DNA from: Metaclostridioides mangenotii
GTDB taxonomy: Bacteria > Bacillota > Clostridia > Peptostreptococcales > Peptostreptococcaceae
Reading direction: 5' to 3'
Length of the DNA stretch: 64,000 nt
Assembly: GCF_017873185.1 (NCBI RefSeq)
Contig: NZ_JAGGJX010000008.1
Span: 1 to 64,000, forward strand
The notes beneath the pieces were generated by a model. The model worked only from the letters and a program-made list of their open reading frames with translations, was not told where the DNA came from and searched no databases. The position numbers were made by a program, and so were the translations under genes. This document shows positions 19,499 through 27,246 of this stretch, piece after piece (positions within the stretch are counted from its first letter, which is position 1; the number at the start of each line of letters is the position of its first letter).

Positions 19499-20545
19499 CT
19501 ATCTCCCCATATCTATTTCATCAAAAGTAGCCATGTTTTTATATGTATATACTGCTGCATCTATTATACTAAAGCCTAGAGCCGCACCACTTCCTTCACC
19601 AAGTCTCATATTCATATCTAAGAATGGACTTAGTTTTAAAAGTTCTAATGCTTTCTTTGCTCCTACTTCAGAAGATAAGTGCGATGCCAGTGTATATTCT
19701 AATACCTTTGGATTTATTCTATAGGCTATCAATGCAGCTGCATATGATATATATCCGTCTAAGACAACCGGTATTCTATTTGCACTACATCCTAAAATAA
19801 CACCTGCCATAGCTCCAATTTCAAATCCTCCAACTTTATGCAGAACATCTATCCCATCAGTAGGATTCGGGTTGTTTATTTCTATAGAGTCTCTGATAAC
19901 TTGAGCCTTGTGTTTTAATCTCTCTGCCTTTAGCCCAGAACCTTTATCAGTTATTTCTTCTGGATCACATCCAGACATCACAGATATTATAGCTGTAGTT
20001 GGAGTAGTATTTGCAATTCCCATTTCACCAACACCTATAATTTTATAATCCTTAACAATACAGCTCTCTGCCATTTCAATTCCTATTTCTAGGGATCTAA
20101 TAGCTTCCTCTCTAGTCATCGCAGGTCCTTTTGCCATATTAGATGTAGCTTTTCTAATTTTGCAATCCAAAACACCTTCAAGTTTTTCATCAGAGTTGAT
20201 TCCAACATCCACGGCTATCACATCTGCACCGACAAATTTGCTAAGTGCTCCCACTCCACAAATTCCTTTCACAAAGTTCGGAAATTGAAGTCTAGTTATA
20301 TCTTGTGGATCTGGTGCAACCCCTTCTTCATAAACGCCGTGATCGGATCCAAATGCTATGATAGCCTTTTTTTGTATATCGAAGTTGTCATTTTCGTATA
20401 TACCTGCTAATTTTATACAAATATCCTCTAGTTTTCCTAAACTTTCAGTTGGATGTATAAGTCTGTCCAGCCTCACTTTAGTTTTATCCATTGCTTTTTC
20501 GTTTAGAGAATATATATTTCTCGAAATACTTTGTAGTAAACTCAC
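19499..20545 (-). CDS. cobT: Nicotinate-nucleotide-dimethylbenzimidazole phosphoribosyltransferase
   Basis: Activates the lower-ligand base as alpha-ribazole phosphate. The 348-aa protein has RLIHPTESLGKLEDI, FGSDHGVYEEGVAPDPQ, GEMGIANTTPTTAI, LHKVGGFEIGAMAG, and the C-terminal catalytic-Glu region MRLGEGSGAALG. The start is GTG at 20545, supported by AGGAAGGGGATTAAA. No lower-ligand base synthesis gene (bluB or bzaA-F) is in the window, so the native base cannot be told from this sequence. Confidence 0.95.
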   Translation of the reverse strand: MSLLQSISRNIYSLNEKAMDKTKVRLDRLIHPTESLGKLEDICIKLAGIYENDNFDIQKKAIIAFGSDHGVYEEGVAPDPQDITRLQFPNFVKGICGVGALSKFVGADVIAVDVGINSDEKLEGVLDCKIRKATSNMAKGPAMTREEAIRSLEIGIEMAESCIVKDYKIIGVGEMGIANTTPTTAIISVMSGCDPEEITDKGSGLKAERLKHKAQVIRDSIEINNPNPTDGIDVLHKVGGFEIGAMAGVILGCSANRIPVVLDGYISYAAALIAYRINPKVLEYTLASHLSSEVGAKKALELLKLSPFLDMNMRLGEGSGAALGFSIIDAAVYTYKNMATFDEIDMGR

Positions 20546-20565
20546 TTTAATCCCCTTCCTATTTC

Positions 20566-20664
20566 TTATACTTTTATTTTTAACTTTTGATTAGTTTTTA
20601 CATCATATAAAGCAAACTTTAAATTTACAACATCTTTATTATACATTTTACACTTATATTCAAT
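20566..20664 (-). CDS. Possible 32-aa small ORF with ATT start, upstream of cobT
   Basis: An open frame follows AAAGGAGTAATAT and begins with ATT (20662-20664); the first ATG is six codons later. The product reads roughly (M)EYKCKMYNKDVVNLKF and ends ...KLKIKV. It resembles the middle of the divergently encoded 63-aa protein at 20804-20995 (YKC-x2-YNK, then alternating hydrophobic and Lys residues). It may be a leader peptide or small gene of the cobT transcript, or a decayed copy. Start codon and expression are uncertain. Confidence 0.3.
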   Translation of the reverse strand: MEYKCKMYNKDVVNLKFALYDVKTNQKLKIKV

Positions 20665-20678
20665 ATATTACTCCTTTT

Positions 20679-20713
20679 ATCAATAATTTCCCAGGAAATT
20701 ATTGATTTTTTTT
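20679..20713 (+). terminator. Perfect 13-bp inverted repeat followed by T8
   Basis: ATCAATAATTTCC (20679-20691), a 2-nt centre, and GGAAATTATTGAT (20694-20706) pair perfectly, and eight T follow on the plus strand. As drawn it would stop plus-strand (antisense) transcription leaving the cobT region. On the minus strand the same hairpin stands directly upstream of the AAAGGAG site of the 20566-20664 ORF and could instead be a regulatory stem or operator. Confidence 0.55.
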
Positions 20714-20803
20714 ACACAAAATAATATTGTATATATTTTCTCTATTTAGTAAGAATATAGATATCCAATAAAAAAATCGTACTAAATATAAGGAGTTGAT
20801 TAT

Positions 20804-20995
20804 ATGAATAACCTTTCAAAACCTAAGGATCTTTACAACAATGGTTATAAATGTATATACTACAATAAAATAAACAGCAAGCACACTGTTTATTTAAAAA
20901 ACTTTGAAAGCGAAAAATCAGAAACGGTAGAGTTTTCTAATGACACTGATTTCAATGATTTCAAAGATTATATTACATCTCAAAAATTTTACTAG
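20804..20995 (+). CDS. Small hypothetical protein, 63 aa
   Basis: I do not recognise a family. It has a strong ribosome binding site (ATAAGGAGTTGATTAT before ATG) and a terminator three bases after its stop, so it is very likely real. The product is hydrophilic, with no membrane segment, begins MNNLSKPKDLYNNG and is rich in Lys, Asn, Tyr and Asp/Glu (C-terminal NDTDFNDFKDYI). It is divergent from the cobT transcript and convergent with the 39-aa gene at 21022-21141. A resemblance to the short ORF at 20566-20664 suggests local duplication. Confidence 0.7.
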   Translation: MNNLSKPKDLYNNGYKCIYYNKINSKHTVYLKNFESEKSETVEFSNDTDFNDFKDYITSQKFY

Positions 20996-20997
20996 CA

Positions 20998-21031
20998 AAC
21001 AAAATAGGGAGTATATACTCCCTATTTTGTT
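20998..21031. terminator. 34-nt perfect palindrome, bidirectional terminator
   Basis: The 17-nt arm 20998-21014 (AACAAAATAGGGAGTAT) is the exact reverse complement of 21015-21031. U-rich ends on both strands let it terminate both converging small genes. It follows the plus-strand stop (20995) by two bases and contains the TAG stop (21022-21024) of the minus-strand gene. Confidence 0.85.
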
Positions 21032-21141
21032 ATCACAGCTTTAGTTATTAACTTAAGTAATTCTTCTCTATCTACTTCCAATTGTTTTTTTCTGTCTTTA
21101 TACTCTTGAAAGTTAACAATTTGCAATTTAGATTTTTTCAT
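21022..21141 (-). CDS. Small hypothetical protein, 39 aa
   Basis: ATG at 21141 follows GGAAGTGAGATT at good spacing. The product begins MKKSKLQIVNFQEYKDRKK and continues as a Lys/Glu/Leu-rich helix (LEVDREELLKLITKAVITK at the end). It is charged, probably alpha-helical and cytosolic. I do not recognise the family. The stop codon is inside the palindromic terminator, which argues for a compact real gene. Confidence 0.6.
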   Translation of the reverse strand: MKKSKLQIVNFQEYKDRKKQLEVDREELLKLITKAVITK

Positions 21142-21403
21142 AATCTCACTTCCTATTTCATTATTAACTTACTTATTTATATTCAATATAAATAGCCGTA
21201 TCTCCTTCTAGAAAAATACAAAATATTTAAAAAGACACTAAAATAAAACTTATTTTTCATTATTATGTATTATTCTACAATATTTAAAATAACACTAATC
21301 ATTTTTAAAATCAAATATTTTTTATAACTTTATTTTGTTAATTTATTCCAAGTTTAAAGATACTCATATAATAATATAGTCATGTCGATAGATTTTTATA
21401 CCA

Positions 21404-22552
21404 CTACTTGCTTATTTCTTCCTGAATCCATTTTATCGCAACATCCAATTGTTTCTTTTCATCCTTTTCCTCTATCGTAGGTTTTATACCCTTTTCATTA
21501 ATATATTCTCCATTTGGTGTAAAGTATTGAGCAGTCGTAAGTTTGTATCCTGAGCCGTCCTTCAAAGTTTTAACTGATTGCACTAAACCTTTCCCAAATG
21601 TCTTAGTCCCAACGGATATTCCCGCTTTATTATCTATAATAGCGGCAGTCAATATCTCAGATGCCGAAGCACTCTCTCCATTCGTTAAAACTACTATAGG
21701 AAGATCAAGTTTTCTTTTGTCAGATTTAAGGTATTCTGTATTTCCTTTATTATCTTTAGTGTAAACTATAGTTCCTTCACCGATAAGAGAATCTGCAACT
21801 TCACTAACTATTGCTAAGTTTCCACCTGGATTACTTCTAACGTCAATAACCAATCCCTTTATATTTTTTTCTTTTAATTTTTTTAAATCCTTCTCGAAAT
21901 CATCATAAGTAGTATCTATAAACTGCTTTATTTTGATGTAACCTAAATTGTCACCTACAACCTTACTTTCAATAGTATGTTCGACAATTTCTTTTCTCTC
22001 AATATTAATTTTTCTCTCTTTACCATCTCTTTTTACTACCAAATCTACCGTAGTTCCTTCTTTACCTTTTATTAGGCTAACAGCTTCGTCCGAATTTTTT
22101 GCAGAAACTAGTTTTCCACTAACTTTAACTAGAATGTCACCTTCCTTTATTCCACTCTTTTTAGCTGGAGATCCATCCATAGGTATAACAGTTAATTCTC
22201 CTTCTTCAGTTGATCCGATGTACATTCCAACACCTACATAAGATCCTTTATTTTCTTCAATTAATCTATCCATCTCAGATTTTGTATAGTAAGTTGAGTA
22301 TCTATCTTCTGTTCCGGCAAACAACCCTTTCATCGCTCCTTCTACCAATTTTTCATCCTTTGGCTTTTTATAGTAGTCTTCTTTTATAAGCGATTCAAGT
22401 GCTATAAGCTTGTTATATTTTTTGTACTGTTCATATGTATCTCTTGCTATCATAACTTTGTCGCCTAACGCAAGTGTAACAGTCGATGTAGTTAAAGCCG
22501 TTAAAACGACCAATACAATCGAAATAAGTAAAGCTTTTTTCTTTGAAATCAT
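21404..22552 (-). CDS. ctpA: C-terminal processing peptidase (S41 family, CtpA-like)
   Basis: Membrane-anchored serine protease acting outside the cytoplasm. The 382-aa protein has an N-terminal hydrophobic anchor (LLISIVLVVLTALTTSTV, residues about 8-25), a PDZ domain (about 95-180, YIGSTEEGELTVIPMDGSPA, KEGDILVKVSG) and an S41 catalytic domain with DVRSNPGGNL, the nucleophile Ser in TNGESASASEIL (about residue 292) and Lys in GTKTFGKGLVQ (about residue 318). The start follows AAAAGGAGATGCACTGA. The gene is apparently monocistronic. CtpA/CtpB-type proteases process spore or envelope proteins in Bacillus; the substrate here is unknown. Confidence 0.93.
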   Translation of the reverse strand: MISKKKALLISIVLVVLTALTTSTVTLALGDKVMIARDTYEQYKKYNKLIALESLIKEDYYKKPKDEKLVEGAMKGLFAGTEDRYSTYYTKSEMDRLIEENKGSYVGVGMYIGSTEEGELTVIPMDGSPAKKSGIKEGDILVKVSGKLVSAKNSDEAVSLIKGKEGTTVDLVVKRDGKERKINIERKEIVEHTIESKVVGDNLGYIKIKQFIDTTYDDFEKDLKKLKEKNIKGLVIDVRSNPGGNLAIVSEVADSLIGEGTIVYTKDNKGNTEYLKSDKRKLDLPIVVLTNGESASASEILTAAIIDNKAGISVGTKTFGKGLVQSVKTLKDGSGYKLTTAQYFTPNGEYINEKGIKPTIEEKDEKKQLDVAIKWIQEEISK

Positions 22553-22711
22553 TCAGTGCATCTCCTTTTAAATAAACTCTTATATATTATATGTTTTACC
22601 TTTTTTTTAATACATTTAACTAAATTTATTATTTAATTGCAAATAAAAATTAATTATTATAATATAGTTGTAAATCATCTTCACATTATATCACAAGGAA
22701 AGGAATTTGAT

Positions 22712-23272
22712 ATGAAAAAATCTATAAGAAAAGGAATTTTAGAGATCAGAAAAAATAAGAGCTCCGACTTTGTAAATAATGCCTCAAATACAATAGTAGA
22801 CAAAATCATAAGTTTAGATGAAATAAAAAAAGCAGATAATATAATGTTGTATTTAGACTTCAAAAATGAAGTACAAATGGATAGACTAGTTAACAAATTA
22901 AAATCGCTAGGAAAAATGGTCTGTAGCCCAATTACTGTACTAGATCAAAAAAAATTGATACCTGCTGAGATAACAGATTTAGAAGAAGGGATCTCTATAA
23001 GTACTTACGGTATTCGAGAACCCTTAAATACAAATTCTCACATCGATCTTAAATCAATTGATGTAGTTATCGTTCCAGGAGTAGCTTTTGATTTAAATTG
23101 CTTTAGGTTGGGATATGGAGCAGGACTTTACGATCGCTTTTTAGAAAACATAAGAACCGATGCTAAAACTATTGGAGTCGCTTTCGATTTTCAGATTTTA
23201 GATACAGTTCCAACCGAGCCTCACGACAAACAGCTAGATATGATAGTGACAGAAATTCGAAATATATTATAG
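22712..23272 (+). CDS. fthC: 5-formyltetrahydrofolate cyclo-ligase
   Basis: ATP-dependent conversion of 5-formyl-THF to 5,10-methenyl-THF. ATG at 22712 follows AAGGAAAGGAATTTGAT; the frame stays open 25 codons upstream but with no ribosome site, so the longer form is rejected. The 186-aa product starts MKKSIRKGILEIRK, and has MLYLDFKNEVQ, VPGVAFDLNCFRLGYGAGLYDRFL (the ATP/folate-binding loop) and GVAFDFQ. It is one of the few plus-strand genes, divergent from ctpA. Confidence 0.93.
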   Translation: MKKSIRKGILEIRKNKSSDFVNNASNTIVDKIISLDEIKKADNIMLYLDFKNEVQMDRLVNKLKSLGKMVCSPITVLDQKKLIPAEITDLEEGISISTYGIREPLNTNSHIDLKSIDVVIVPGVAFDLNCFRLGYGAGLYDRFLENIRTDAKTIGVAFDFQILDTVPTEPHDKQLDMIVTEIRNIL

Positions 23273-23283
23273 AAAACATAGAT

Positions 23284-23335
23284 AAAATAAGACCTAGACT
23301 GTAAATATAACTTTTACAATTTAGGTCTTATTTTA
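23284..23335. terminator. Bidirectional terminator between fthC and the PrcB-like gene
   Basis: AAAATAAGACCTA (23284-23296) and TAGGTCTTATTTT (about 23322-23334) form a long stem with a further inner pairing (TGTAAA/TTTACA). U-rich ends on both strands suit the convergent genes fthC and 23410-23826. Confidence 0.8.
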
Positions 23336-23409
23336 CTCTATTTCACAATCTTATTTCAATCGTTTTTTGGATTTGCTCTATGATACTCACTTTTTGAATT
23401 TACTCCATT

Positions 23410-23826
23410 CTATTTAGAAATTTCAAGCTCTACTCTGTCAGGTAAATTTTCTAAATTTGTTTCTACTATTAAGTACGGCATAGAGTCTTCCTTATTTTTA
23501 TACTTCGCCTTTACCCTTACCACTTCTTTGCCCTCTTCATCAAATTTTTCTATACTGTCCATTTCGATACCAAACTTCTTTTCCCCTCTAGTAACCATTA
23601 TGTATATTTTACTCCCCATTTTAGCAACCAATGCTCTCTCTTCATTTGTGTACTTATCCATCATATCTAGTATTTTTTCTGGAACAGCTTCTCTTTGAAG
23701 CACTGTATAGTCAATAGATTTTGTCTTCTCTACAAACATTCCAGGTATAACTAAGAAACCGCCTAAAATAAGTGCTAAAATAATAATTCCGTATACTAAG
23801 CCCTTCATATTAAACCTAATATTCAA
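23410..23826 (-). CDS. Membrane-anchored protein with PrcB-like C-terminal domain
   Basis: A protein of about 138 aa with one N-terminal membrane helix (GIIILALILGGFLVIP) and an extracytoplasmic domain. The segment YIMVTRGEKKFG...VKAKYKNKED...PYLIVETN resembles the C-terminal domain of PrcB, the partner of a secreted protease in spirochaetes, also found as stand-alone anchored proteins in Firmicutes. TTG at 23826 has AGGAG eight bases upstream; the GTG at 23835 overlaps that site, and an ATG lies six codons further in. Function is unknown; ctpA lies nearby but on the far side of fthC. Confidence 0.6.
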   Translation of the reverse strand: MNIRFNMKGLVYGIIILALILGGFLVIPGMFVEKTKSIDYTVLQREAVPEKILDMMDKYTNEERALVAKMGSKIYIMVTRGEKKFGIEMDSIEKFDEEGKEVVRVKAKYKNKEDSMPYLIVETNLENLPDRVELEISK

Positions 23827-24021
23827 ATTTATCACTCCTATCTAATTAATAATATGCTTTTTTATGATTAATTAGACCTTTGCTTATTTCGATCAAAAAT
23901 TATTTCTCTAAGCGATTTCTCCAAGTGTTTTATATAATATTAATTTCTCTAATGATCTATATATATGTTTGATTGATATTAGGATACTAAAGATACATTT
24001 ATATTTTAACTAACCTTAAAA

Positions 24022-24054
24022 CAAAAAGAGAGCTATCTATTAAGATAGCTCTCT
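24022..24054 (-). terminator. Intrinsic terminator of the ykvI-type permease gene
   Basis: AGAGAGCTATCT (24027-24038) and AGATAGCTCTCT (24043-24054) form a 12-bp stem with a 4-nt loop. On the minus strand it is followed by a U-rich tract (TTTTTGTTTT). It lies 33 bp after the stop at 24088. Confidence 0.9.
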
Positions 24055-24087
24055 CTATAAACATTGATATATTATTTTTATTAGTTT

Positions 24088-25206
24088 TTATTTATACTTC
24101 ATGTGTGATTTAGTTTTTTGGTACTGTGATACATCTCCCCACTTACCTGTAATTTGTCTTACAAGTGCACATACAAGTATAAGTACTCCCATGTAACCAG
24201 TATATGGATACAGTATACCAACAAGTTTGTCAAATGGTAAGAATCCACCTACTAGACCAAGTATAGTTACTATAAATACAGTAATTTTAAACTTTGGAGA
24301 CTCCTGTGGGACTACTCTATTTGCTACCGACCATAGAAGAGGTGATGCTGTTGTATAGATACCCAGTATAAGTATAACAGAGAAAGCTATACCTACTAAC
24401 GGAGATATCTTATCCGCTAAGAATAACGCCGGTATCGCCTTTGTATATAGATTTCCTACATCTGAAAGAATTGCCAAATGCATTACTATCGCTGCTGACA
24501 TAAGTGCAACTGCTCCAAGTATACCACCCCACATACCTTCTTTTTTACTCTTTGCTGTTGCTCCTAGACCCGTTAAGAATGCCATAACTATAATAACATT
24601 ATAACTTGCATAAATAATTCCTGATAAATACTCATTTGGCGTTGGCTTTGCAACATTTAAAGATTTAACTAACTCAGCACTTGCTGCTAAATTACCAAAA
24701 TTTCTGTATAGGCTTATAGCTCCAACTAAAATTGTAAATACAATTATTATAGGCCCTATTCCACCTAGTATTTTAGATAACTTATCAAGCCCAAGAGAAA
24801 CTGTTAAAAATGAGACTAAAGCCATACCAACTCTACCTACCATTGGATGTAGTCCATAGTATTCAGTAAGAGTAGCTCCTGCCCCAGATATCATTACGAC
24901 AAATACTCCAAACAAGAATGCTGGCCCAAACCATTCAAAGAATGTTCCTAGCACTTTACCACAGAAAACATGGTAAATCTTGTTATCATCTTTTAGTTGT
25001 AGCTCTTTACCTTTCATCATAAGTAATGAACCTATCCACATAAATACAATCATTGATATAATTCCCGCTGTAACTCCCCCGTAACCATAGTACGTGAAGA
25101 ACTGCATTATCTCTTGCCCTGTTGCAAATCCTGAACCTATTACCGTTGCGACGTATGCCCCAGCGAAACTTACTATCGTTCCAAAACTGGCTTTATTCTC
25201 GTTCAT
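24088..25206 (-). CDS. YkvI-family integral membrane protein, putative amino-acid permease
   Basis: A polytopic 372-aa protein of about ten hydrophobic segments. It begins FAGAYVATVIGSGFATGQEI, the glycine-rich first helix shared by YkvI-like proteins of the APC/LeuT-fold superfamily, which suggests Na+- or H+-coupled uptake of an unknown substrate. The C-terminal LPFDKLVGILYPYTGYMGV block is duplicated in a fragment at 25644-25814. The start follows AGGAGGTATAAT. It is a stand-alone gene with its own terminator. Confidence 0.75.
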   Translation of the reverse strand: MNENKASFGTIVSFAGAYVATVIGSGFATGQEIMQFFTYYGYGGVTAGIISMIVFMWIGSLLMMKGKELQLKDDNKIYHVFCGKVLGTFFEWFGPAFLFGVFVVMISGAGATLTEYYGLHPMVGRVGMALVSFLTVSLGLDKLSKILGGIGPIIIVFTILVGAISLYRNFGNLAASAELVKSLNVAKPTPNEYLSGIIYASYNVIIVMAFLTGLGATAKSKKEGMWGGILGAVALMSAAIVMHLAILSDVGNLYTKAIPALFLADKISPLVGIAFSVILILGIYTTASPLLWSVANRVVPQESPKFKITVFIVTILGLVGGFLPFDKLVGILYPYTGYMGVLILVCALVRQITGKWGDVSQYQKTKSHMKYK

Positions 25207-25643
25207 ATTATACCTCCTTCTGATAACTTTCTGCTCTACTGTTTTTTTGCAAAGTTTTTCTCTATTAAATATCTTATATGAGTTGCCTTCATATTATACA
25301 TTTCAGAAAGATTGAAAGATTATTAATTTTCTGACTTCAATATGTTTTTCTTATTATATAATAATTTCATTTTAGAGGCAAGCGCGAATTGTTATATCTT
25401 TTAATTTATTTTTAACAATTATCGGTATTATTTTGCCTAATTTTAATAAATATAACCCAAATTTTACATTATATAAAGCTGAACATATCAATGACTTAAA
25501 TTATTCAGTTTTGAATTTTTTTTCATTTAAAACTATAAACCTTTTTCAATACAATATATATTTTTACATAAATAAAAATGGCATTGCCCTATACAATGCC
25601 ATTCCTGTCTATTTCTATCCCAATTAATCAACATATTTATTAT
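25207..25643. other. Gene-free AT-rich interval
   Basis: This interval holds the upstream region of the permease gene and the terminator at 25577-25603. A 64-codon plus-strand open frame (25433-25627) has no credible ribosome site, reads through the terminator hairpin and looks like random AT-rich translation. I see no RNA gene or repeat otherwise. Confidence 0.5.
25570..25603 (-). terminator. Terminator downstream of the ykvI fragment
   Basis: AATGGCATTG (25577-25586), a 7-nt loop and CAATGCCATT (25594-25603) pair over 10 bp, followed on the minus strand by TTTTTATTT. It sits 41 bp beyond the stop of the truncated permease copy, so the remnant keeps its original terminator. Confidence 0.8.
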
Positions 25644-25814
25644 CTAATTTACTTTTCCCCATCTTTTTGTAACTTGCCTAAACAATGTACAAACTAATAT
25701 CATCACACCCATATAGCCAGTATAAGGATACAAAATACCAACTAATTTATTAAATGGTAAAGATTCTCCAATTAAAGCGAAAATTGTTATCAGCAGAATC
25801 ACAGGCAACTCCAT
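25644..25814 (-). pseudogene. Truncated second copy of the ykvI-type permease (C-terminus only)
   Basis: The 56 or so C-terminal residues match the intact permease at 24088: LPFNKLVGILYPYTGYMGV against LPFDKLVGILYPYTGYMGV, then LVCTLFRQVTKRWG against LVCALVRQITGKWG. Similarity stops abruptly near 25814 where unrelated plus-strand coding sequence begins, so all upstream membrane helices are lost. This is a deletion or rearrangement remnant of a tandem duplication. Confidence 0.85.
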
Positions 25815-26199
25815 TTGTAAAAAAGTATATAACAAAGCAAGAGATTGTTAAAAAAAGTTCTCTTACAGTCTATGATGTGAAAGACGGATTTATTAATCGT
25901 ATACCTGACTATAAATCCACTATAGATAATGCAGGTAAATACTTAGAGTTATACGAAATAGAGGTAAAAGAGGTAACTGTAACTTTAGATTTAGAAACAA
26001 GTTACACTCTTGGATTATAAAGACATAGCGTAGCATTATAGGAAAAGTGCTGATAGCTTCTTTTTCTGATAAAGAAGAGCATTTATTTCAAGAAATAGTT
26101 AATTGGTTATCCTGCAAATTTATGGATACTTCTAACGTCATTATGGAACATAGTAGTGATTTAATGCTAAATCCTTCTGCACGTGCAGTTACAAAATAA
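25812..26199 (+). pseudogene. Broken remnant of an unrecognised gene
   Basis: Two coding-like stretches lie end to end in different frames. One runs from about 25812 to the stop at 26020 (…VKKYITKQEIVKKSSL… IPDYKSTIDNAGKYLE…). The other runs from 26035 to the stop at 26199 (GKVLIASFSDKEEHLFQEI … SSDLMLNPSARAVTK). Composition looks protein-like, but there is no start with a ribosome site and a frameshift separates the halves. The 5' part is missing at the junction with the permease fragment. I cannot assign a family. It may mark a lost mobile or accessory gene. Confidence 0.55.
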
Positions 26200-26249
26200 A
26201 AATGGAAAGCAATTATTTAACTGCAAATGGATTTGACCTGTTCTATTAC

Positions 26250-26286
26250 ACTAAAAAATCCCTATATTTCAACGAAATATAGGGAT
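26250..26286 (-). terminator. Terminator of the transketolase operon
   Basis: ATCCCTATATTTC (26258-26270), loop AAC, and GAAATATAGGGAT (26274-26286) form a 13-bp stem with a U-run following on the minus strand. It lies 22 bp after the stop of the C-terminal transketolase subunit. Confidence 0.93.
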
Positions 26287-26307
26287 AATACTTTATTTAT
26301 TTAAAAA

Positions 26308-27246
26308 TTATTTTAACATATTTAATGAACTTTTAACAGTTTCTACTATATTATCACAAGTTAATCCGTATTTCTTAAGAAGTTCTCCAGGTGTTCCAGA
26401 CTCTCCAAAAGTGTCTTTAACCCCAACTTTTTTAACAAGAACTGGCGCTTCTTCTGAAACAACTTCGCTAACAGCAGACCCAAGCCCACCTATAATACTG
26501 TGCTCTTCTGCTGTCACTATTAACCTAGTATTCCTAGCTGATTCTATTATTAAATCCTTATCAATAGGCTTGATAGTAGACATGTTTATTACTCTAGCGC
26601 TTATTCCCTCTTCAGACAATTTTTTCTCTGCTTCCATAGCTTCACTTACCATGATTCCACAGGCGATTATAGTAACATCACTACCGTCTTTTATAACTGT
26701 TCCTTTACCTATTTCGAATTTGTAATCTTCATCAAATATAGTCGGAACTCCACTTCTACCTAATCTAACATATACCGGTCCATTGTACTCAGCTGCTGCA
26801 AATATCATCTGGTCTGTTTCTTCAGCATCTGCAGGTACTAATACAGTCATGTTTGGTATTGTTCTCATTAGCGATATATCCTCAACACTTTGATGAGAAG
26901 CACCGTCTTCTCCTACAGTAAGTCCAGCATGTGTTGCACAAACTTTTACATTTAATTTTGGATAACATACTGAGTTTCTGATCACTTCATATGCTCTTCC
27001 TGTTGCAAACATAGCAAATGTACTGGCAAATGGTATTTTACCAGCTGTAGAAAGACCACAAGCAGCTCCAATCAAGTTTTGTTCTGCTATCCCCATGTTG
27101 AAAAATCTATCTGGGAACTCTATTTTAAAATCGTGAGTTTTAGTCGACTTCGATAAGTCTGCATCTAAAACAACTACTTTATCATTTTTTTGACCTAATT
27201 TTACTAATGCTTTTCCGTACGCTTCTCTAGTAGCTATTTTACTCAT
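26308..27246 (-). CDS. Transketolase, C-terminal (pyrimidine-binding) subunit
   Basis: Second half of a split thiamine-diphosphate transketolase in the non-oxidative pentose phosphate pathway. The 312-aa protein has [17 protein letters not shown] with the catalytic Glu (about residue 56), the [15 protein letters not shown] loop and a C-terminal transketolase domain ([27 protein letters not shown]). It overlaps the N-terminal subunit gene by 8 bp, giving coupled 1:1 synthesis. Confidence 0.93.
   Translation of the reverse strand: MSKIATREAYGKALVKLGQKNDKVVVLDADLSKSTKTHDFKIEFPDRFFNMGIAEQNLIGAACGLSTAGKIPFASTFAMFATGRAYEVIRNSVCYPKLNVKVCATHAGLTVGEDGASHQSVEDISLMRTIPNMTVLVPADAEETDQMIFAAAEYNGPVYVRLGRSGVPTIFDEDYKFEIGKGTVIKDGSDVTIIACGIMVSEAMEAEKKLSEEGISARVINMSTIKPIDKDLIIESARNTRLIVTAEEHSIIGGLGSAVSEVVSEEAPVLVKKVGVKDTFGESGTPGELLKKYGLTCDNIVETVKSSLNMLK

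Noticed and set aside
20546-20800. A second cobalamin riboswitch upstream of cobT
   Set aside because: None of the conserved aptamer blocks (GCAGCC, CCACTG, AGTCAGGATACC) is present on either strand; only the palindrome at 20679-20706.
25433-25627. 64-codon plus-strand open frame
   Set aside because: No ribosome site, extreme Asn/Tyr/Phe composition of AT-rich noncoding DNA, and it runs through a terminator hairpin.
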